From positions 1-64,000 of the forward strand of contig CAXXMM010000005.1 of the NCBI GenBank assembly GCA_963676385.2: a stretch of 64,000 nucleotides of DNA. The letters run 5' to 3'. The notes beneath the pieces were generated by a model, which was given only the letters and a program-made list of their open reading frames with translations, was not told where the DNA came from and did no database searches. The position numbers and the translations under genes are program-made. This document shows positions 8,619 through 17,778 of this stretch, piece by piece. The stretch's first letter is position 1, and every line of letters begins with the position of its first letter. The DNA is from UBA1422 sp963676385. GTDB lineage: Bacteria; Bacillota; Clostridia; Peptostreptococcales; Anaerovoracaceae.

Positions 8619-9245
8619 GTGAACAAACGACAATCTGTTTTGCACGGCTTAAAACCAACAATCATAGGACTGCTGCTGATGGCCGTGGTATACGCCGGTG
8701 CTGCAGGGGCACGAGTGTTTGGTGCCAGTAATAAAATAGAATTTCTTGCTATTGCAGGACTTGGAGTGGCATGGTTGGCTGCTCTGGCTGGGACATTCCT
8801 TCTTCGAAAGACGCGGCCTGAATTTGAATACGCGTTTTTCACTTCTATTGTGAGCATCGTTGCCCTGGTAACTCAAGGGGGAATGGGCGCAAAGAATTAC
8901 TTAAACAATATGCAGGAGCAATCATTTATTCAAATTGATGTGATGCTTTTCGGATATATTGCCCTGCTGGGAATGGTCATCTTGTATCGACTTTTAATGC
9001 AGGGAATGGCAGGGTTAATGGCTGATAAACATGCGGGGGAGGCGGGTTCGGATTGGAAGTCCACTTGGATTACCGGGTTGGTTTTGATTTTTGCAGGAAC
9101 CTTATTTTTGCCCGTTGCAACCATGTTCGCCGGCACAGTGAAACTTATTTTGTCGGCAGTAGTGATCCTAGTGATTATCATTGTAGAAATCTATCTGTGT
9201 ACGTATATCACAAGGAGTGGAAACAAACTTCAGAAGAAACGGTAG
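8619..9245 (+). CDS. Multi-pass membrane protein, unknown function
   Basis: GTG at 8619 follows GGAGGG by six bases; the longer frame from 8580 has no ribosome site. The 208-residue product has about six hydrophobic helices (for example IIGLLLMAVVYAGAAGARVF and LILSAVVILVIIIVEIYL) and a basic tail GNKLQKKR. No family is recognised. It ends at TAG, and two codons later, in the same frame, the next membrane protein begins without a clear ribosome site. It is probably controlled by the divergent ArsR repressor. Confidence 0.75.
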   Translation: MNKRQSVLHGLKPTIIGLLLMAVVYAGAAGARVFGASNKIEFLAIAGLGVAWLAALAGTFLLRKTRPEFEYAFFTSIVSIVALVTQGGMGAKNYLNNMQEQSFIQIDVMLFGYIALLGMVILYRLLMQGMAGLMADKHAGEAGSDWKSTWITGLVLIFAGTLFLPVATMFAGTVKLILSAVVILVIIIVEIYLCTYITRSGNKLQKKR

Positions 9246-9251
9246 CAATAT

Positions 9252-9845
9252 ATGAATCTTAAAACAAAGGGGAATGAAATATTTTTAAGTGGTCTGATGA
9301 TTTCTTTGGCCACATACTATCTTGGGGGACTTGACATGGGCAACTGGTTGCCTTTGTTGGTTTGCGGCGTTCAAACCGGAGGGTTTGTGCTAATGTTTAT
9401 TGGCATGAGGCAATGGTCGGAAAACCACAAAAATTTCAAAGTGGCACTGGGTTTGATTGTGGCAGAGATGGGAATTTATCTATTATTCTTTGTCGTGTTG
9501 GTTGGCGCTACAAGCGGTATTTCCCCGTGGGAAGCGGTGGCCGGGAGTATCTTGGCATTGGCCGGTGCTGTTATTTATTTGATAATGATTGGGATGGTGT
9601 TTCAAGGACTGGCGCATCAATACCAAGAATCGGGAGCCGAACTAAAAGCAAAAAAAATACATACCCTTTGGTGGTGGTTTTTTGCCTTTGCAGGAGCAAA
9701 TTTGATTCTTCGAAGTGGGGCGGTGGTGCTGGTAAACCAAAGTTGGATTGGGTTGACTTATTTACTTCCAATTGTGGGGATTCCGGTATTAATCGTTGGG
9801 GGATTGCTTGTGAAACAACTATGGATGGAAGAAAACATTATTTGA
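9252..9845 (+). CDS. Multi-pass membrane protein, unknown function, same frame as its upstream neighbour
   Basis: 197 residues with about six hydrophobic segments (MISLATYYLGG.., GLIVAEMGIYLLFFVVLVG, VVLVNQSWIGLTYLLPIVG). It starts MNLKTKGNEIFLSG at 9252, only six bases after the TAG of the preceding gene and in the same reading frame; upstream bases (GAAGAAACGG) are a poor ribosome site, so translation is by re-initiation/coupling or, less likely, by decoding the TAG. A strong terminator follows at 9858. Confidence 0.72.
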   Translation: MNLKTKGNEIFLSGLMISLATYYLGGLDMGNWLPLLVCGVQTGGFVLMFIGMRQWSENHKNFKVALGLIVAEMGIYLLFFVVLVGATSGISPWEAVAGSILALAGAVIYLIMIGMVFQGLAHQYQESGAELKAKKIHTLWWWFFAFAGANLILRSGAVVLVNQSWIGLTYLLPIVGIPVLIVGGLLVKQLWMEENII

Positions 9846-9857
9846 GAACTATCCGCC

Positions 9858-9884
9858 AACACGAAGTTTTTTCGTGTTTTTTTA
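9858..9884 (+). terminator. Intrinsic terminator after the membrane-protein pair
   Basis: AACACGAA pairs with TTCGTGTT around a five-base T-rich loop, followed by a T run. Confidence 0.8.
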
Positions 9885-9993
9885 TATAAATAGGGGATAG
9901 GCAAAGAATTTCACAATGGATATAATTGAATCGGAAAGATTACGTTGCCCTTAAGAGGGTCATGCATAAGCCGGAAAGGTGTCGGGAAGCATT

Positions 9994-12900
9994 ATGTTAA
10001 AACTTAAAAACATAACAAAACAATATCATGTTGGGGATATTCAAATTGATGCACTGAAAGGAATTCATCTTGAATTTAGGAAAAGTGAGTTTGTTGCGGT
10101 TTTAGGGCCTTCCGGATGTGGAAAAACAACGCTTTTGAATATTATTGGGGGATTGGATCGATATACAGAAGGGGATATTGTCATTGATGGTATTTCTACC
10201 AAGGAATATAAAGATTCGGATTGGGATATTTATCGAAACAATTCCATTGGATTTGTTTTTCAAAGTTATAATTTGATTCCTCACCAATCTGTGCTTGAAA
10301 ATGTTGCACTGGCCATGACACTGGCCGGCGTCAGTAGTGAAGAGAGAAGATTGCGAGCCACGGATGCGTTGGAGCAAGTGGGTTTGGGAGACCAAATTAA
10401 GAAGAAACCCAATCAACTTTCCGGCGGACAAATGCAACGTGTTGCCATTGCTCGAGCATTGGTGAACAATCCGGAAATCCTTCTTGCCGATGAACCAACG
10501 GGCGCGCTGGATTCCGCCACAAGTTTTCAGGTTATGGAAATTCTCAAAGAAATATCCAAAGATCGACTTGTGATTATGGTGACCCATAATCCGGACCTTG
10601 CAGATAAATATGCAAATAGAATTGTCCGACTTTCCGATGGGTCCGTTACCGAGGATAGCAGGCCTTATGATTCCGGCATTATTCCTCCCCAAGCAAAGGA
10701 GAAAAAAAAGAAGGTCTCCATGTCTTTTCTTACAGCCCTGGGGTTAAGTTTCAGCAACCTATTGACTAAAAAAGGCCGTACCGCCATGACGGCATTTGCC
10801 GGTAGCATTGGTATTATCGGAATTGCATTGATTCTTTCCCTTGCCAATGGCGTAAACGGATACATACAAAATACGGAAGAGGATATGCTTTCCATTTATC
10901 CCTTGACCATACAAAATCAAGGAATGGATTTCACCAGTGTAATGCTGGCGGCCCAAGAGGAAAGCAGTGGGGGCGGCACCGGCGGCACCGGCGATACCGA
11001 TAACACAAATGGCAAAGTGGAAGAAGCCCCTATGGTGGCGGGAATGTTCTCCAAGGTGGGGACCAATGACCTTGCATCCCTAAAAAAGTTTTTCGATAGC
11101 GGAAAGAGCGACATTGAAAAAAACGTCAATGCGGTTCAGTATTCTTACAACATCACACCCCAGATTTTTTCGTCGGATACTTCCGATGGTGTACAGAAGA
11201 TTAATCCTAACGAGGCCTTTTCTGCCCTTGGATTTAGTTCGTCAAAAAGTTCAAGCAGTTTGCTGAATGCTTCCATGAATATGAATACCTTTTATGAGTT
11301 GGCAGATGATACAGATCTATTTCAAGGACAGTATGATGTTGTGGCAGGGAAATGGCCTGAAAACTATAACCAATGTCTTCTTGTTTTGACTCCCAACGGA
11401 CGCATTCCGGATATGCTGCTATATCAATTGGGGTTTCGTGACAGTAAAGACTTGAAAACGATGATTCAGCAGTTTTTGGATGGCAAACAGATACAAGCTC
11501 CGGGGAAACGTTTGGAAATTAGTTACGATAGTATCATGGCGAAAAAAATGACGGTGATTCCCAATGTGGCATATTATAAGCATGACAGCCAGTACAACAT
11601 ATGGGAGGACATGTCCCAAAATGAGGGTTACATGAAAAAAGTAATCAAAAATGGTGAATCTCTCCAAATTGTTGGAATTGTGAAATCTTCAGGAGACACG
11701 AAGACCAGCGCTCTGAATCCCGGCATTTATTACACGTCAGAACTGACCCGGCACTTGATGGATGAGGCGGCAGATTCAAAAATTGTCAAAGCCCAGTTGG
11801 CATCCCCAAAAGTAAATGTGTTTACCGGAAAAACTTTTAAAGAAGAGGCCCAACGGCAGTCAAACACCGGGTTAGACTTGTCTTCCATGTTTACAGTAGA
11901 TACGGGGAAGATTCAATCTGCTTTCACCCTTGACAGCAAGAAACTATATTCTAGCATGCAAAAGTATTTTGACCCATCAAATCTTGACTTGACAGATTTG
12001 GAGGATATGGACCTTCCGGTGCCGAATTTGGATGACGCCGATCTTTCTTCTGCAATTGATGTACAAAAAGCAGAGGAGTTGGTAAATGAACTGGCGGAAG
12101 ATTATATTAATAACGGTGGCGGAATGACATTTGCTGAATATCTTACCACTCAGGGGGCGCAAGACATTCTGAATGCAGGGCTTCCCGGCATTGTAAGCGG
12201 AACGGACCTCCAAAATGAAGTTGAAAGCTATCTTGAAGATTATACCGCACAAGTTGTGGATCAATTGACCGAAGCTGTAAGCACACAAATGGAGGCCAGC
12301 ATGAATGCGGCAATGACCAAATTGGGAACTGCAATACCGGCCGCGATGCAGATTGACCAGGAAAAATTTGCACAAGCTTTTAAGCTAAACATGGATGAGG
12401 CGGACCTTGCTTCCCTTATGTCGACCCTACTGACAACGGAAGAGACCAGCTATGACAGCAACCTATTGGATCTAGGGTATGCAGTTGAGTCAGACCCTTA
12501 TGCCATTAATATCTATCCCAAGGATTTTCAGACGAAACAAAATGTAATTAAGATTTTGGATAACTATAATAAGAGCATGGAAAAGGCGGGCGAGAAAGAA
12601 AAGGTGATTACCTATACGGATATCGTTGGGACGTTAATGTCCTCCCTGAACAAAATCGTTGATGTGATTAGTTATGTTCTCATTGCATTTGTTGCCATTT
12701 CTCTGGTGGTTTCTTCCATTATGATTGGAATTATCACATACATCTCCGTACTGGAACGAAAAAAAGAGATTGGCATTTTAAGAAGTATTGGGGCTTCCAA
12801 GAGAGATGTGGCCAGAGTGTTTAACGCAGAAACCCTTATCATTGGTTTCGCGGCAGGGGTGCTGGCGATTATTGTTGCCGTCATTGTGTCGATTGTTGCC

Positions 12901-13068
12901 AGTGCCATCGTTTACAACAACTTCGACATACCTAATGTGGCGGTGTTGCCACCTCTTGCAGCGGTTATTCTTGTGGGAATCAGTATGTTCCTGACCTTTG
13001 TGGCAGGACTCATTCCATCCGGTGCTGCGGCGAGGAAAGACCCGGTTGAAGCATTAAGAAGCGAATAA
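9994..13068 (+). CDS. Large ABC transporter ATPase-permease (MacB/FtsX type)
   Basis: About 1024 residues. The first 225 form an ABC ATPase: GPSGCGKTTLL (Walker A), QLSGGQMQRVAIARAL (signature), ILLADEPTGALD (Walker B), MVTHNP (H loop). A transmembrane helix near 260-285 is followed by a roughly 590-residue extracellular region with Gly/Thr-rich and acidic stretches, then three C-terminal helices with the FtsX-domain ending VAGLIPSGAAARKDPVEALRSE. This matches MacB-type mechanotransmission transporters fused in one chain; relatives act in peptide sensing, antibiotic resistance or lipoprotein handling, and no substrate is evident here. ATG 9994 is preferred over GTG 9979. Confidence 0.9.
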   Translation: MLKLKNITKQYHVGDIQIDALKGIHLEFRKSEFVAVLGPSGCGKTTLLNIIGGLDRYTEGDIVIDGISTKEYKDSDWDIYRNNSIGFVFQSYNLIPHQSVLENVALAMTLAGVSSEERRLRATDALEQVGLGDQIKKKPNQLSGGQMQRVAIARALVNNPEILLADEPTGALDSATSFQVMEILKEISKDRLVIMVTHNPDLADKYANRIVRLSDGSVTEDSRPYDSGIIPPQAKEKKKKVSMSFLTALGLSFSNLLTKKGRTAMTAFAGSIGIIGIALILSLANGVNGYIQNTEEDMLSIYPLTIQNQGMDFTSVMLAAQEESSGGGTGGTGDTDNTNGKVEEAPMVAGMFSKVGTNDLASLKKFFDSGKSDIEKNVNAVQYSYNITPQIFSSDTSDGVQKINPNEAFSALGFSSSKSSSSLLNASMNMNTFYELADDTDLFQGQYDVVAGKWPENYNQCLLVLTPNGRIPDMLLYQLGFRDSKDLKTMIQQFLDGKQIQAPGKRLEISYDSIMAKKMTVIPNVAYYKHDSQYNIWEDMSQNEGYMKKVIKNGESLQIVGIVKSSGDTKTSALNPGIYYTSELTRHLMDEAADSKIVKAQLASPKVNVFTGKTFKEEAQRQSNTGLDLSSMFTVDTGKIQSAFTLDSKKLYSSMQKYFDPSNLDLTDLEDMDLPVPNLDDADLSSAIDVQKAEELVNELAEDYINNGGGMTFAEYLTTQGAQDILNAGLPGIVSGTDLQNEVESYLEDYTAQVVDQLTEAVSTQMEASMNAAMTKLGTAIPAAMQIDQEKFAQAFKLNMDEADLASLMSTLLTTEETSYDSNLLDLGYAVESDPYAINIYPKDFQTKQNVIKILDNYNKSMEKAGEKEKVITYTDIVGTLMSSLNKIVDVISYVLIAFVAISLVVSSIMIGIITYISVLERKKEIGILRSIGASKRDVARVFNAETLIIGFAAGVLAIIVAVIVSIVASAIVYNNFDIPNVAVLPPLAAVILVGISMFLTFVAGLIPSGAAARKDPVEALRSE

Positions 13069-13120
13069 TGGTAAAAGCGCTTTGCTAAAGTGAAAAAAAT
13101 ACCATTGAATCATCATGTGA

Positions 13121-13146
13121 CCAGGTGCAAATATATTTGCACCTGG
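13121..13146. promoter_or_regulatory. 26-bp perfect palindrome containing GGTGCAAATA half-sites
   Basis: Thirteen bases (CCAGGTGCAAATA) are followed by their exact complement; one more pair flanks it. It lies 43 bases before the sigma-54 activator start. The GGTGCAAATA core recurs in the big inverted repeat at 14639-14681, so it is probably the activator's own binding site. Four T follow it, so it might double as a weak terminator for the ABC gene. Confidence 0.65.
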
Positions 13147-13188
13147 TTTTATTATGTGATAAGATAAAGAAGCTCAGGAGGGATGAAA

Positions 13189-14649
13189 ATGAAACAACAA
13201 GAATATGAGACATTGCTTGAAGCAATTATAGAAACCATTGACGAAGGCATTCAGGTTGTTGGCCGGGATGGGCGAACGTTATTTTACAATACAGCAATGG
13301 CCAAGATGGAGGATACCGGAAGAGATGAAGTGTTGGGAAAGAAGTTTAGCGAAGCGTTTTCCCAAATCCCTGTGGCTGAGAGCACCTTGCATTGGGCACT
13401 GAGAGAAAAAAAAGCAACCCTGAATCGACAACAGACCTATCTGAACAAATATGGAAAAGAAATCACCACCGTAAATACCACCCTTCCCTTAGAGGTGGAT
13501 GGAAAGGTGGTTGCCGCGGTGGAAATTGCAAAGGATATTACTCATTTTAAAAACATGTCAGACACCTTGCTTGAACTCCAGGAAGAGTCAATCAAACCGG
13601 CGAAACTGGAGCATCCCAGAATCCGACACTACAATTTTGCGGACATTATAGGAGAGAATACTAATTTTAAAAACCTTATTTATATTGCACAAAAAGCGGC
13701 AAAGACCAAAGCCTCTGTATTTATTTATGGTGAGACAGGAACGGGGAAAGAACTGATTGCCCAAAGCATCCATTATGATGGGGACAGAAAGAATGCTCCG
13801 TTCCTTGCCCAGAACTGCGCAGCCCTGCCGGAAAGCTTATTGGAAAGCATTTTATTTGGAACGGCAAAGGGTGGCTTTACCGGTGCAGTGGATCGGGCGG
13901 GTTTGTTTGAACAGGCTAACGGCGGCACTTTGCTACTGGATGAAATCAGTGCCATGCCCTATGAATTGCAAAGCAAATTACTCCGAGTTTTGCAGGAGGA
14001 TTATATCAGGCGAATTGGAGGAACGAAAGATGTTCCCGTGGATGTGCGGATTATCGCCACGGTCAATGAGGACCCAGAGCATTTAATTGCCAGAGGAGCA
14101 TTGCGAAAGGATTTATACTATCGCCTTAGCATTGTAAACCTGAACCTGATTCCCTTGCGGCAGCGGAAAGATGATATCCCATTATTAACTGAAAGACTCC
14201 TTGAAAAACAGTGCCTACGATTTGATCGTAGGATTGCAGGGATTACGCCTGAGGGCCTAAACAAGCTGATGCAATATAATTATCCGGGCAACGTTAGAGA
14301 ATTGGAAAATGTCATTATGTCGGCGGTTTCCTTGGCGGAGGAAAATGATATGTTAAATGCGGATCATATTCATCTCAGCCACAGACCCCTGTTTCGAAAT
14401 GATATTGATTTCCCGGATGAAGTTCCCAAGGAAGAAAAAAAGACACCGGGTGCTTCCGGGGAATTAAAAACAGATTTTGTGGAATCCTCGCTGGGGGAAC
14501 CCATTGATTCCTATTTGGCAAAACTTGAAAAGGCGGCACTGGAAAGTGCCATGGCGGCTAGCAACGGCAATATTTCTCAGGCTGCTGCAAGTTTGGGGAT
14601 TAAGAGACAAACCTTGCAGCACAAGTTGAAAAGACACGGGTGCAAATAG
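13189..14649 (+). CDS. PAS-AAA+-Fis sigma-54-dependent activator of the ornithine operon
   Basis: The ATG at 13189 has the better distance to AGGAGGG than ATG 13183. Domains: PAS sensor (residues about 8-125, EAIIETIDEGIQVVGRDGRTLFYN), AAA+ core with Walker A GETGTGKE near 183, the sigma-54 contact loop as GGFTGA (GAFTGA is usual), GGTLLLDEIS, and a Fis-type helix-turn-helix at the C-terminus (NISQAAASLGIKRQTLQHKL). It resembles RocR/BkdR-type regulators of amino-acid catabolism. A -24/-12 promoter for the ord operon lies 170 bases downstream, with palindromes at both ends of this gene. The ligand (ornithine or arginine?) is inferred only from context. Confidence 0.9.
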   Translation: MKQQEYETLLEAIIETIDEGIQVVGRDGRTLFYNTAMAKMEDTGRDEVLGKKFSEAFSQIPVAESTLHWALREKKATLNRQQTYLNKYGKEITTVNTTLPLEVDGKVVAAVEIAKDITHFKNMSDTLLELQEESIKPAKLEHPRIRHYNFADIIGENTNFKNLIYIAQKAAKTKASVFIYGETGTGKELIAQSIHYDGDRKNAPFLAQNCAALPESLLESILFGTAKGGFTGAVDRAGLFEQANGGTLLLDEISAMPYELQSKLLRVLQEDYIRRIGGTKDVPVDVRIIATVNEDPEHLIARGALRKDLYYRLSIVNLNLIPLRQRKDDIPLLTERLLEKQCLRFDRRIAGITPEGLNKLMQYNYPGNVRELENVIMSAVSLAEENDMLNADHIHLSHRPLFRNDIDFPDEVPKEEKKTPGASGELKTDFVESSLGEPIDSYLAKLEKAALESAMAASNGNISQAAASLGIKRQTLQHKLKRHGCK

Positions 14650-14681
14650 TTTTGCGTACACGGAGCAAAACTATTTGCACC
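14639..14681. promoter_or_regulatory. 17-bp inverted repeat with GTGCAAATA half-sites: probable UAS
   Basis: GGTGCAAATAGTTTTGC (14639-14655) and its exact complement (14665-14681) are separated by nine bases. The left arm overlaps the stop codon of the activator gene. The core half-site equals that of the palindrome at 13121-13146. It lies about 140-180 bases upstream of the -24/-12 promoter, a typical enhancer distance. Confidence 0.65.
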
Positions 14682-14743
14682 AGAAGGTAGTGAAAGGGTC
14701 ATCAATAATCCGTTTTTATGTGTATTGCTATTTATTTTGCCAC

Positions 14744-14773
14744 AAAAAGCCTTGTAAAATGGGGCTTTTTTCT
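14744..14773 (+). terminator. Intrinsic terminator of the activator gene
   Basis: AAAAAGCC pairs with GGCTTTTT around an 11-base loop and runs into a T-rich tract. It separates the activator transcript from the ornithine operon promoter. Confidence 0.75.
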
Positions 14774-14819
14774 TTTTGTTCAATAAGCAATTTCAACAGA
14801 AATTCTAATGTACTGATTT

Positions 14820-14835
14820 TGGCACAAGAATTGCT
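14820..14835 (+). promoter_or_regulatory. Sigma-54 (-24/-12) promoter of the ornithine operon
   Basis: TGGCACAAGAATTGCT matches the TGGCAYRN4TTGCW consensus completely; the GG and GC dinucleotides are separated by ten bases as required. It is 67 bases upstream of ord. Confidence 0.9.
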
Positions 14836-14901
14836 TTATATTAAGGTAACATTAGATTAGCTATCGCATAAGCGAAGGAACCAACGAAAAGGAGAAATAA
14901 A

Positions 14902-15960
14902 ATGAAAAATGTAAAAGTCATTATTTGGGGTCTCGGCGCAATGGGCGGCGGCATGGCAGACATGTTGCTGAAGAAAAAAGGCGTTGATATTGTCGGTGCT
15001 GTAGGCAGAGGCGACAAGGTTGGCAAGTCCATGTTTGACTTCATTCATACGGAAAGAGGCGACCGCCCCGACGTGATTATTGGAACGCCGGAAGGTGTGA
15101 TTAAGCCAGGTGCTGCCGATGTTGTATTGGCCTGTACCGATTCCTTTACTCGTAAAGCATTCGACAGACTAAAGTTTATCTTGGAACAGAAAATCAATGT
15201 GGTTTCTTCCGCTGAAGAAATGTCTTATCCCATGGCTAGCGAACCTGAACTGGCCAAACAGTTGGATGAAATTGCAAAAGCAAACGGTGTCTCCATTTTA
15301 GGAACCGGCATCAATCCCGGACTGATTATGGATCTGTTGGTGGTTCTTTGGACCGGTTGCTGTGAAGAAGTGGAACACATTACTTCCAGAAGAGTTAACA
15401 GTTTGTCACCTTTTGGTCCTGCCGTTATGGAAGAACAAGGCATTGGCATCACCAAAGAAGCTTTTATTGAAGGAGTGAAAACACACAAACTGGCAGGTCA
15501 CGTTGGATTTAATGAATCCTCCAACATGATTGCAGATGCCATTGGCTGGAAGGTCGAAAAAGTTGTTCAGTCCATGAACCCCATTATGACAGATGTAGAC
15601 AGAAAATCTCCTTACGGATTTGCCAAAGCAGGCAACGTAGCCGGCTGTTCCATGGAAGCTGAATGCTACATTGATGGAGAAGTGAAAATCAAGATGGAGC
15701 ATCCCCAACAAATTGAGCCGGAGCAGGTTGGCGTAACCACCGGTGACTATGTCATCATCAAGGGTACGCCGAATGTAAATATGCTCAACACACCGGAAAT
15801 CCCCGGTGGCATTGGGACCATTGCAATGTGCGTCAACATGATTCCACACGTAATCAACGCAAGACCGGGCCTTCACACCATGCTGGACCTGCCTGTACCC
15901 CGAGCCATTATGGGAGACATGCGTGACCAGATCTGTGAAGAAGCAAAAATCGTAAAATAA
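14902..15960 (+). CDS. ord: 2,4-diaminopentanoate dehydrogenase
   Basis: 352 residues with an N-terminal Rossmann loop (VIIWGLGAMGGGMADMLL) and a DapB-like dihydrodipicolinate reductase fold. In the ornithine fermentation of Clostridium sticklandii, Ord oxidatively deaminates 2,4-diaminopentanoate at C4 to 2-amino-4-oxopentanoate with NAD(P)+. The identity rests on the sequence type and its place before ortAB and oraSE. AAAGGAG precedes the ATG, and the sigma-54 promoter is just upstream. A 14-bp hairpin follows the gene, perhaps raising its transcript level relative to ortA. Confidence 0.93.
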   Translation: MKNVKVIIWGLGAMGGGMADMLLKKKGVDIVGAVGRGDKVGKSMFDFIHTERGDRPDVIIGTPEGVIKPGAADVVLACTDSFTRKAFDRLKFILEQKINVVSSAEEMSYPMASEPELAKQLDEIAKANGVSILGTGINPGLIMDLLVVLWTGCCEEVEHITSRRVNSLSPFGPAVMEEQGIGITKEAFIEGVKTHKLAGHVGFNESSNMIADAIGWKVEKVVQSMNPIMTDVDRKSPYGFAKAGNVAGCSMEAECYIDGEVKIKMEHPQQIEPEQVGVTTGDYVIIKGTPNVNMLNTPEIPGGIGTIAMCVNMIPHVINARPGLHTMLDLPVPRAIMGDMRDQICEEAKIVK

Positions 15961-16004
15961 ATTGTAAAAGAGTCGCAGTAGACATTTATATTAATACACA
16001 AACA

Positions 16005-16036
16005 TTGGGAAGCGCCGGAACACCGGCGCTTCCCAA
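16005..16036 (+). other. Stable intercistronic hairpin between ord and ortA
   Basis: TTGGGAAGCGCCGG and its perfect complement enclose AACA: a 14-bp GC-rich stem. There is no T run after it, so it looks like an mRNA stabiliser or processing element rather than a terminator. Confidence 0.75.
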
Positions 16037-16054
16037 ACACCAAGGAGAAAGAAA

Positions 16055-16354
16055 ATGATTAAGAAAGGCGAATGGGTCCGAATCCATAAGATTATTCTCC
16101 AGCCAAGTGAACGGGCGCCTCAAGTTCCCGATGACACCAAGGCTGTTCCCCTGGAAATGTGGGACAAAGGATTTCTGCTTGCCGATGCAAACATGGGGGA
16201 TGAAGCAGAAGTTGAAACCGTTACGGGGAGAAGGGAAGTTGGAACCCTCATTGAGGTGAACCCCTATTATGATCACGATTATGGCAAATTCATTCCTGAA
16301 TTGTTGGCCATTGACAAGCAAGTTCGAGAGATTGTATTTGGAGGTGGCAAGTAA
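16055..16354 (+). CDS. ortA: 2-amino-4-oxopentanoate thiolase, alpha subunit
   Basis: 99 residues, the usual size for OrtA. It begins MIKKGEWVRIHKIILQPSER and contains DDTKAVPLEMWDKGFL. OrtA is the small partner of OrtB; the complex splits 2-amino-4-oxopentanoate with CoA into alanine and acetyl-CoA. AAGGAG precedes the start, and the TAA shares its last base with the ATG of ortB, implying stoichiometric translation. Confidence 0.93.
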   Translation: MIKKGEWVRIHKIILQPSERAPQVPDDTKAVPLEMWDKGFLLADANMGDEAEVETVTGRREVGTLIEVNPYYDHDYGKFIPELLAIDKQVREIVFGGGK

Positions 16355-17778
16355 TGACAAAAGCAAATGATTATGCCTCCGTCATGGGACGTAAACCCGA
16401 AATTATGCTGAAATCTGTTGGTATTGACTATGCCAAGTTTGAATCTGGTTCTATCGCATTTGATTATGAAAAGATGATGCGTGAAACCGGATATACCCTG
16501 GAAGAGATGCAAAATATCCAATATGGGGTTCATGTAGGCAAAACCCCTATCCTAGAACTTCACAACCTGACTGCACTGGCCAGAGCTTGTGCCCCTGAAG
16601 GAAAAGGGGCCAGAATCTTTGTCAAAGATGAAGCGTCTAATCCATCCGGCAGCTTCAAAGCTCGCAGGGCTGCCAATGCTGTATATCATGCCAAACGACT
16701 GGGGTATAAGGGTGTCATTTCAGCCACCAGTGGAAACTATGGTGCGGCAGTGGCTTCCCAAGCTGCCATGGCCGGATTGAAATGCATCATCGTGCAGGAA
16801 TGCTATGACTCAAAGGGTGTTGGCCAACCGGAAATTGTAGAAAAGGCAAGAAAATGCGAAGCCCTTGGCGCGGAAGTGGTGCAACTTTCCGTAGGACCGG
16901 AATTGTTCTACAAGTTTCTGCTACTCTTGGAAGAAACCGGCTATTTTAATGCTTCTTTATACACCCCCTTCGGCATCGCCGGAGTTGAAACATTAGGGTA
17001 TGAAATATCCATGCAATTCAGAGAAAAATTCGGAAAAGATCCAGATGTGGTTGTGTGCACCCAGGCCGGAGGCGGCAACTTAACGGGAACTGCGCGGGGC
17101 TTAAGAAAGGCCGGTGCTTCATCTCAGGTGGTCGGCGCTTCTGTGGATCTATCAGGGCTCCACATGGCTTCTGATGGGGATTTTAACAAAAAATCCTTTA
17201 CCACCGGGCATACCGGATTTGGCGTTCCGTTTTCTAATTGGCCGGATCGTTCCGATGTGCCTCGTTCCGCGGCGAGACCCCTTCGATATATGCAACGTTA
17301 TGTAACTGTAACCCAAGGGGATGTGTTCTATATGACAGAATGCTTGGCTACCTTAGAAGGCCTTGAAAAAGGACCTGCAGGGAACACTTCTTTAGCGGCG
17401 GCCTTTGCCATTTCCCAAGAAATGGACCGGGATGCCACGATTATTGTCCAGGAAACAGAATATACCGGGGCAGGAAAGCATGTTCAGCCACAGTTATCCT
17501 TTGCCCGCGGCAATGGAATTGACATTTATTTTGGCGACCCCAAAGACGAAGTCCCGGGCAAAAATATTATTTTACCCAAGCATCCGTCTATGATTAAGGC
17601 CACAGACATTGATTTGGACCATATGAGAAAGTCTTTGATTAAGACGGCCCTAAAAACCTATAACGTAAATGACCCAACGGAAAAAGACATTGAATTTCTG
17701 GCCGATGAGACCATGAAAGATACAGCATGGGTCAAAGATGTAATAAAAAAGATTCACAATGAAGGAGTAAGCAGATGA
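16354..17778 (+). CDS. ortB: 2-amino-4-oxopentanoate thiolase, PLP-containing beta subunit
   Basis: 474 residues of threonine-synthase-like fold-type II PLP enzyme. The Schiff-base lysine is in DEASNPSGSFKARRA (residue about 103), the phosphate loop is probably in ATSGNYGAAVAS, and a glycine-rich QAGGGNLTGT segment follows. With OrtA it performs the thiolytic cleavage to alanine plus acetyl-CoA, an unusual PLP thiolase reaction. Overlaps ortA by one base and oraS by four. Confidence 0.95.
   Translation: MTKANDYASVMGRKPEIMLKSVGIDYAKFESGSIAFDYEKMMRETGYTLEEMQNIQYGVHVGKTPILELHNLTALARACAPEGKGARIFVKDEASNPSGSFKARRAANAVYHAKRLGYKGVISATSGNYGAAVASQAAMAGLKCIIVQECYDSKGVGQPEIVEKARKCEALGAEVVQLSVGPELFYKFLLLLEETGYFNASLYTPFGIAGVETLGYEISMQFREKFGKDPDVVVCTQAGGGNLTGTARGLRKAGASSQVVGASVDLSGLHMASDGDFNKKSFTTGHTGFGVPFSNWPDRSDVPRSAARPLRYMQRYVTVTQGDVFYMTECLATLEGLEKGPAGNTSLAAAFAISQEMDRDATIIVQETEYTGAGKHVQPQLSFARGNGIDIYFGDPKDEVPGKNIILPKHPSMIKATDIDLDHMRKSLIKTALKTYNVNDPTEKDIEFLADETMKDTAWVKDVIKKIHNEGVSR

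Noticed and set aside
13121..13150. Simple terminator for the ABC gene
   Set aside because: Only four T follow and the sequence is a perfect DNA palindrome sharing half-sites with the upstream activating site; a double role is still possible.
14639..14681. Terminator interpretation of the large inverted repeat
   Set aside because: No T tract follows, a real terminator lies 60 bases further, and the half-site recurs at 13121, so a regulator site fits better.
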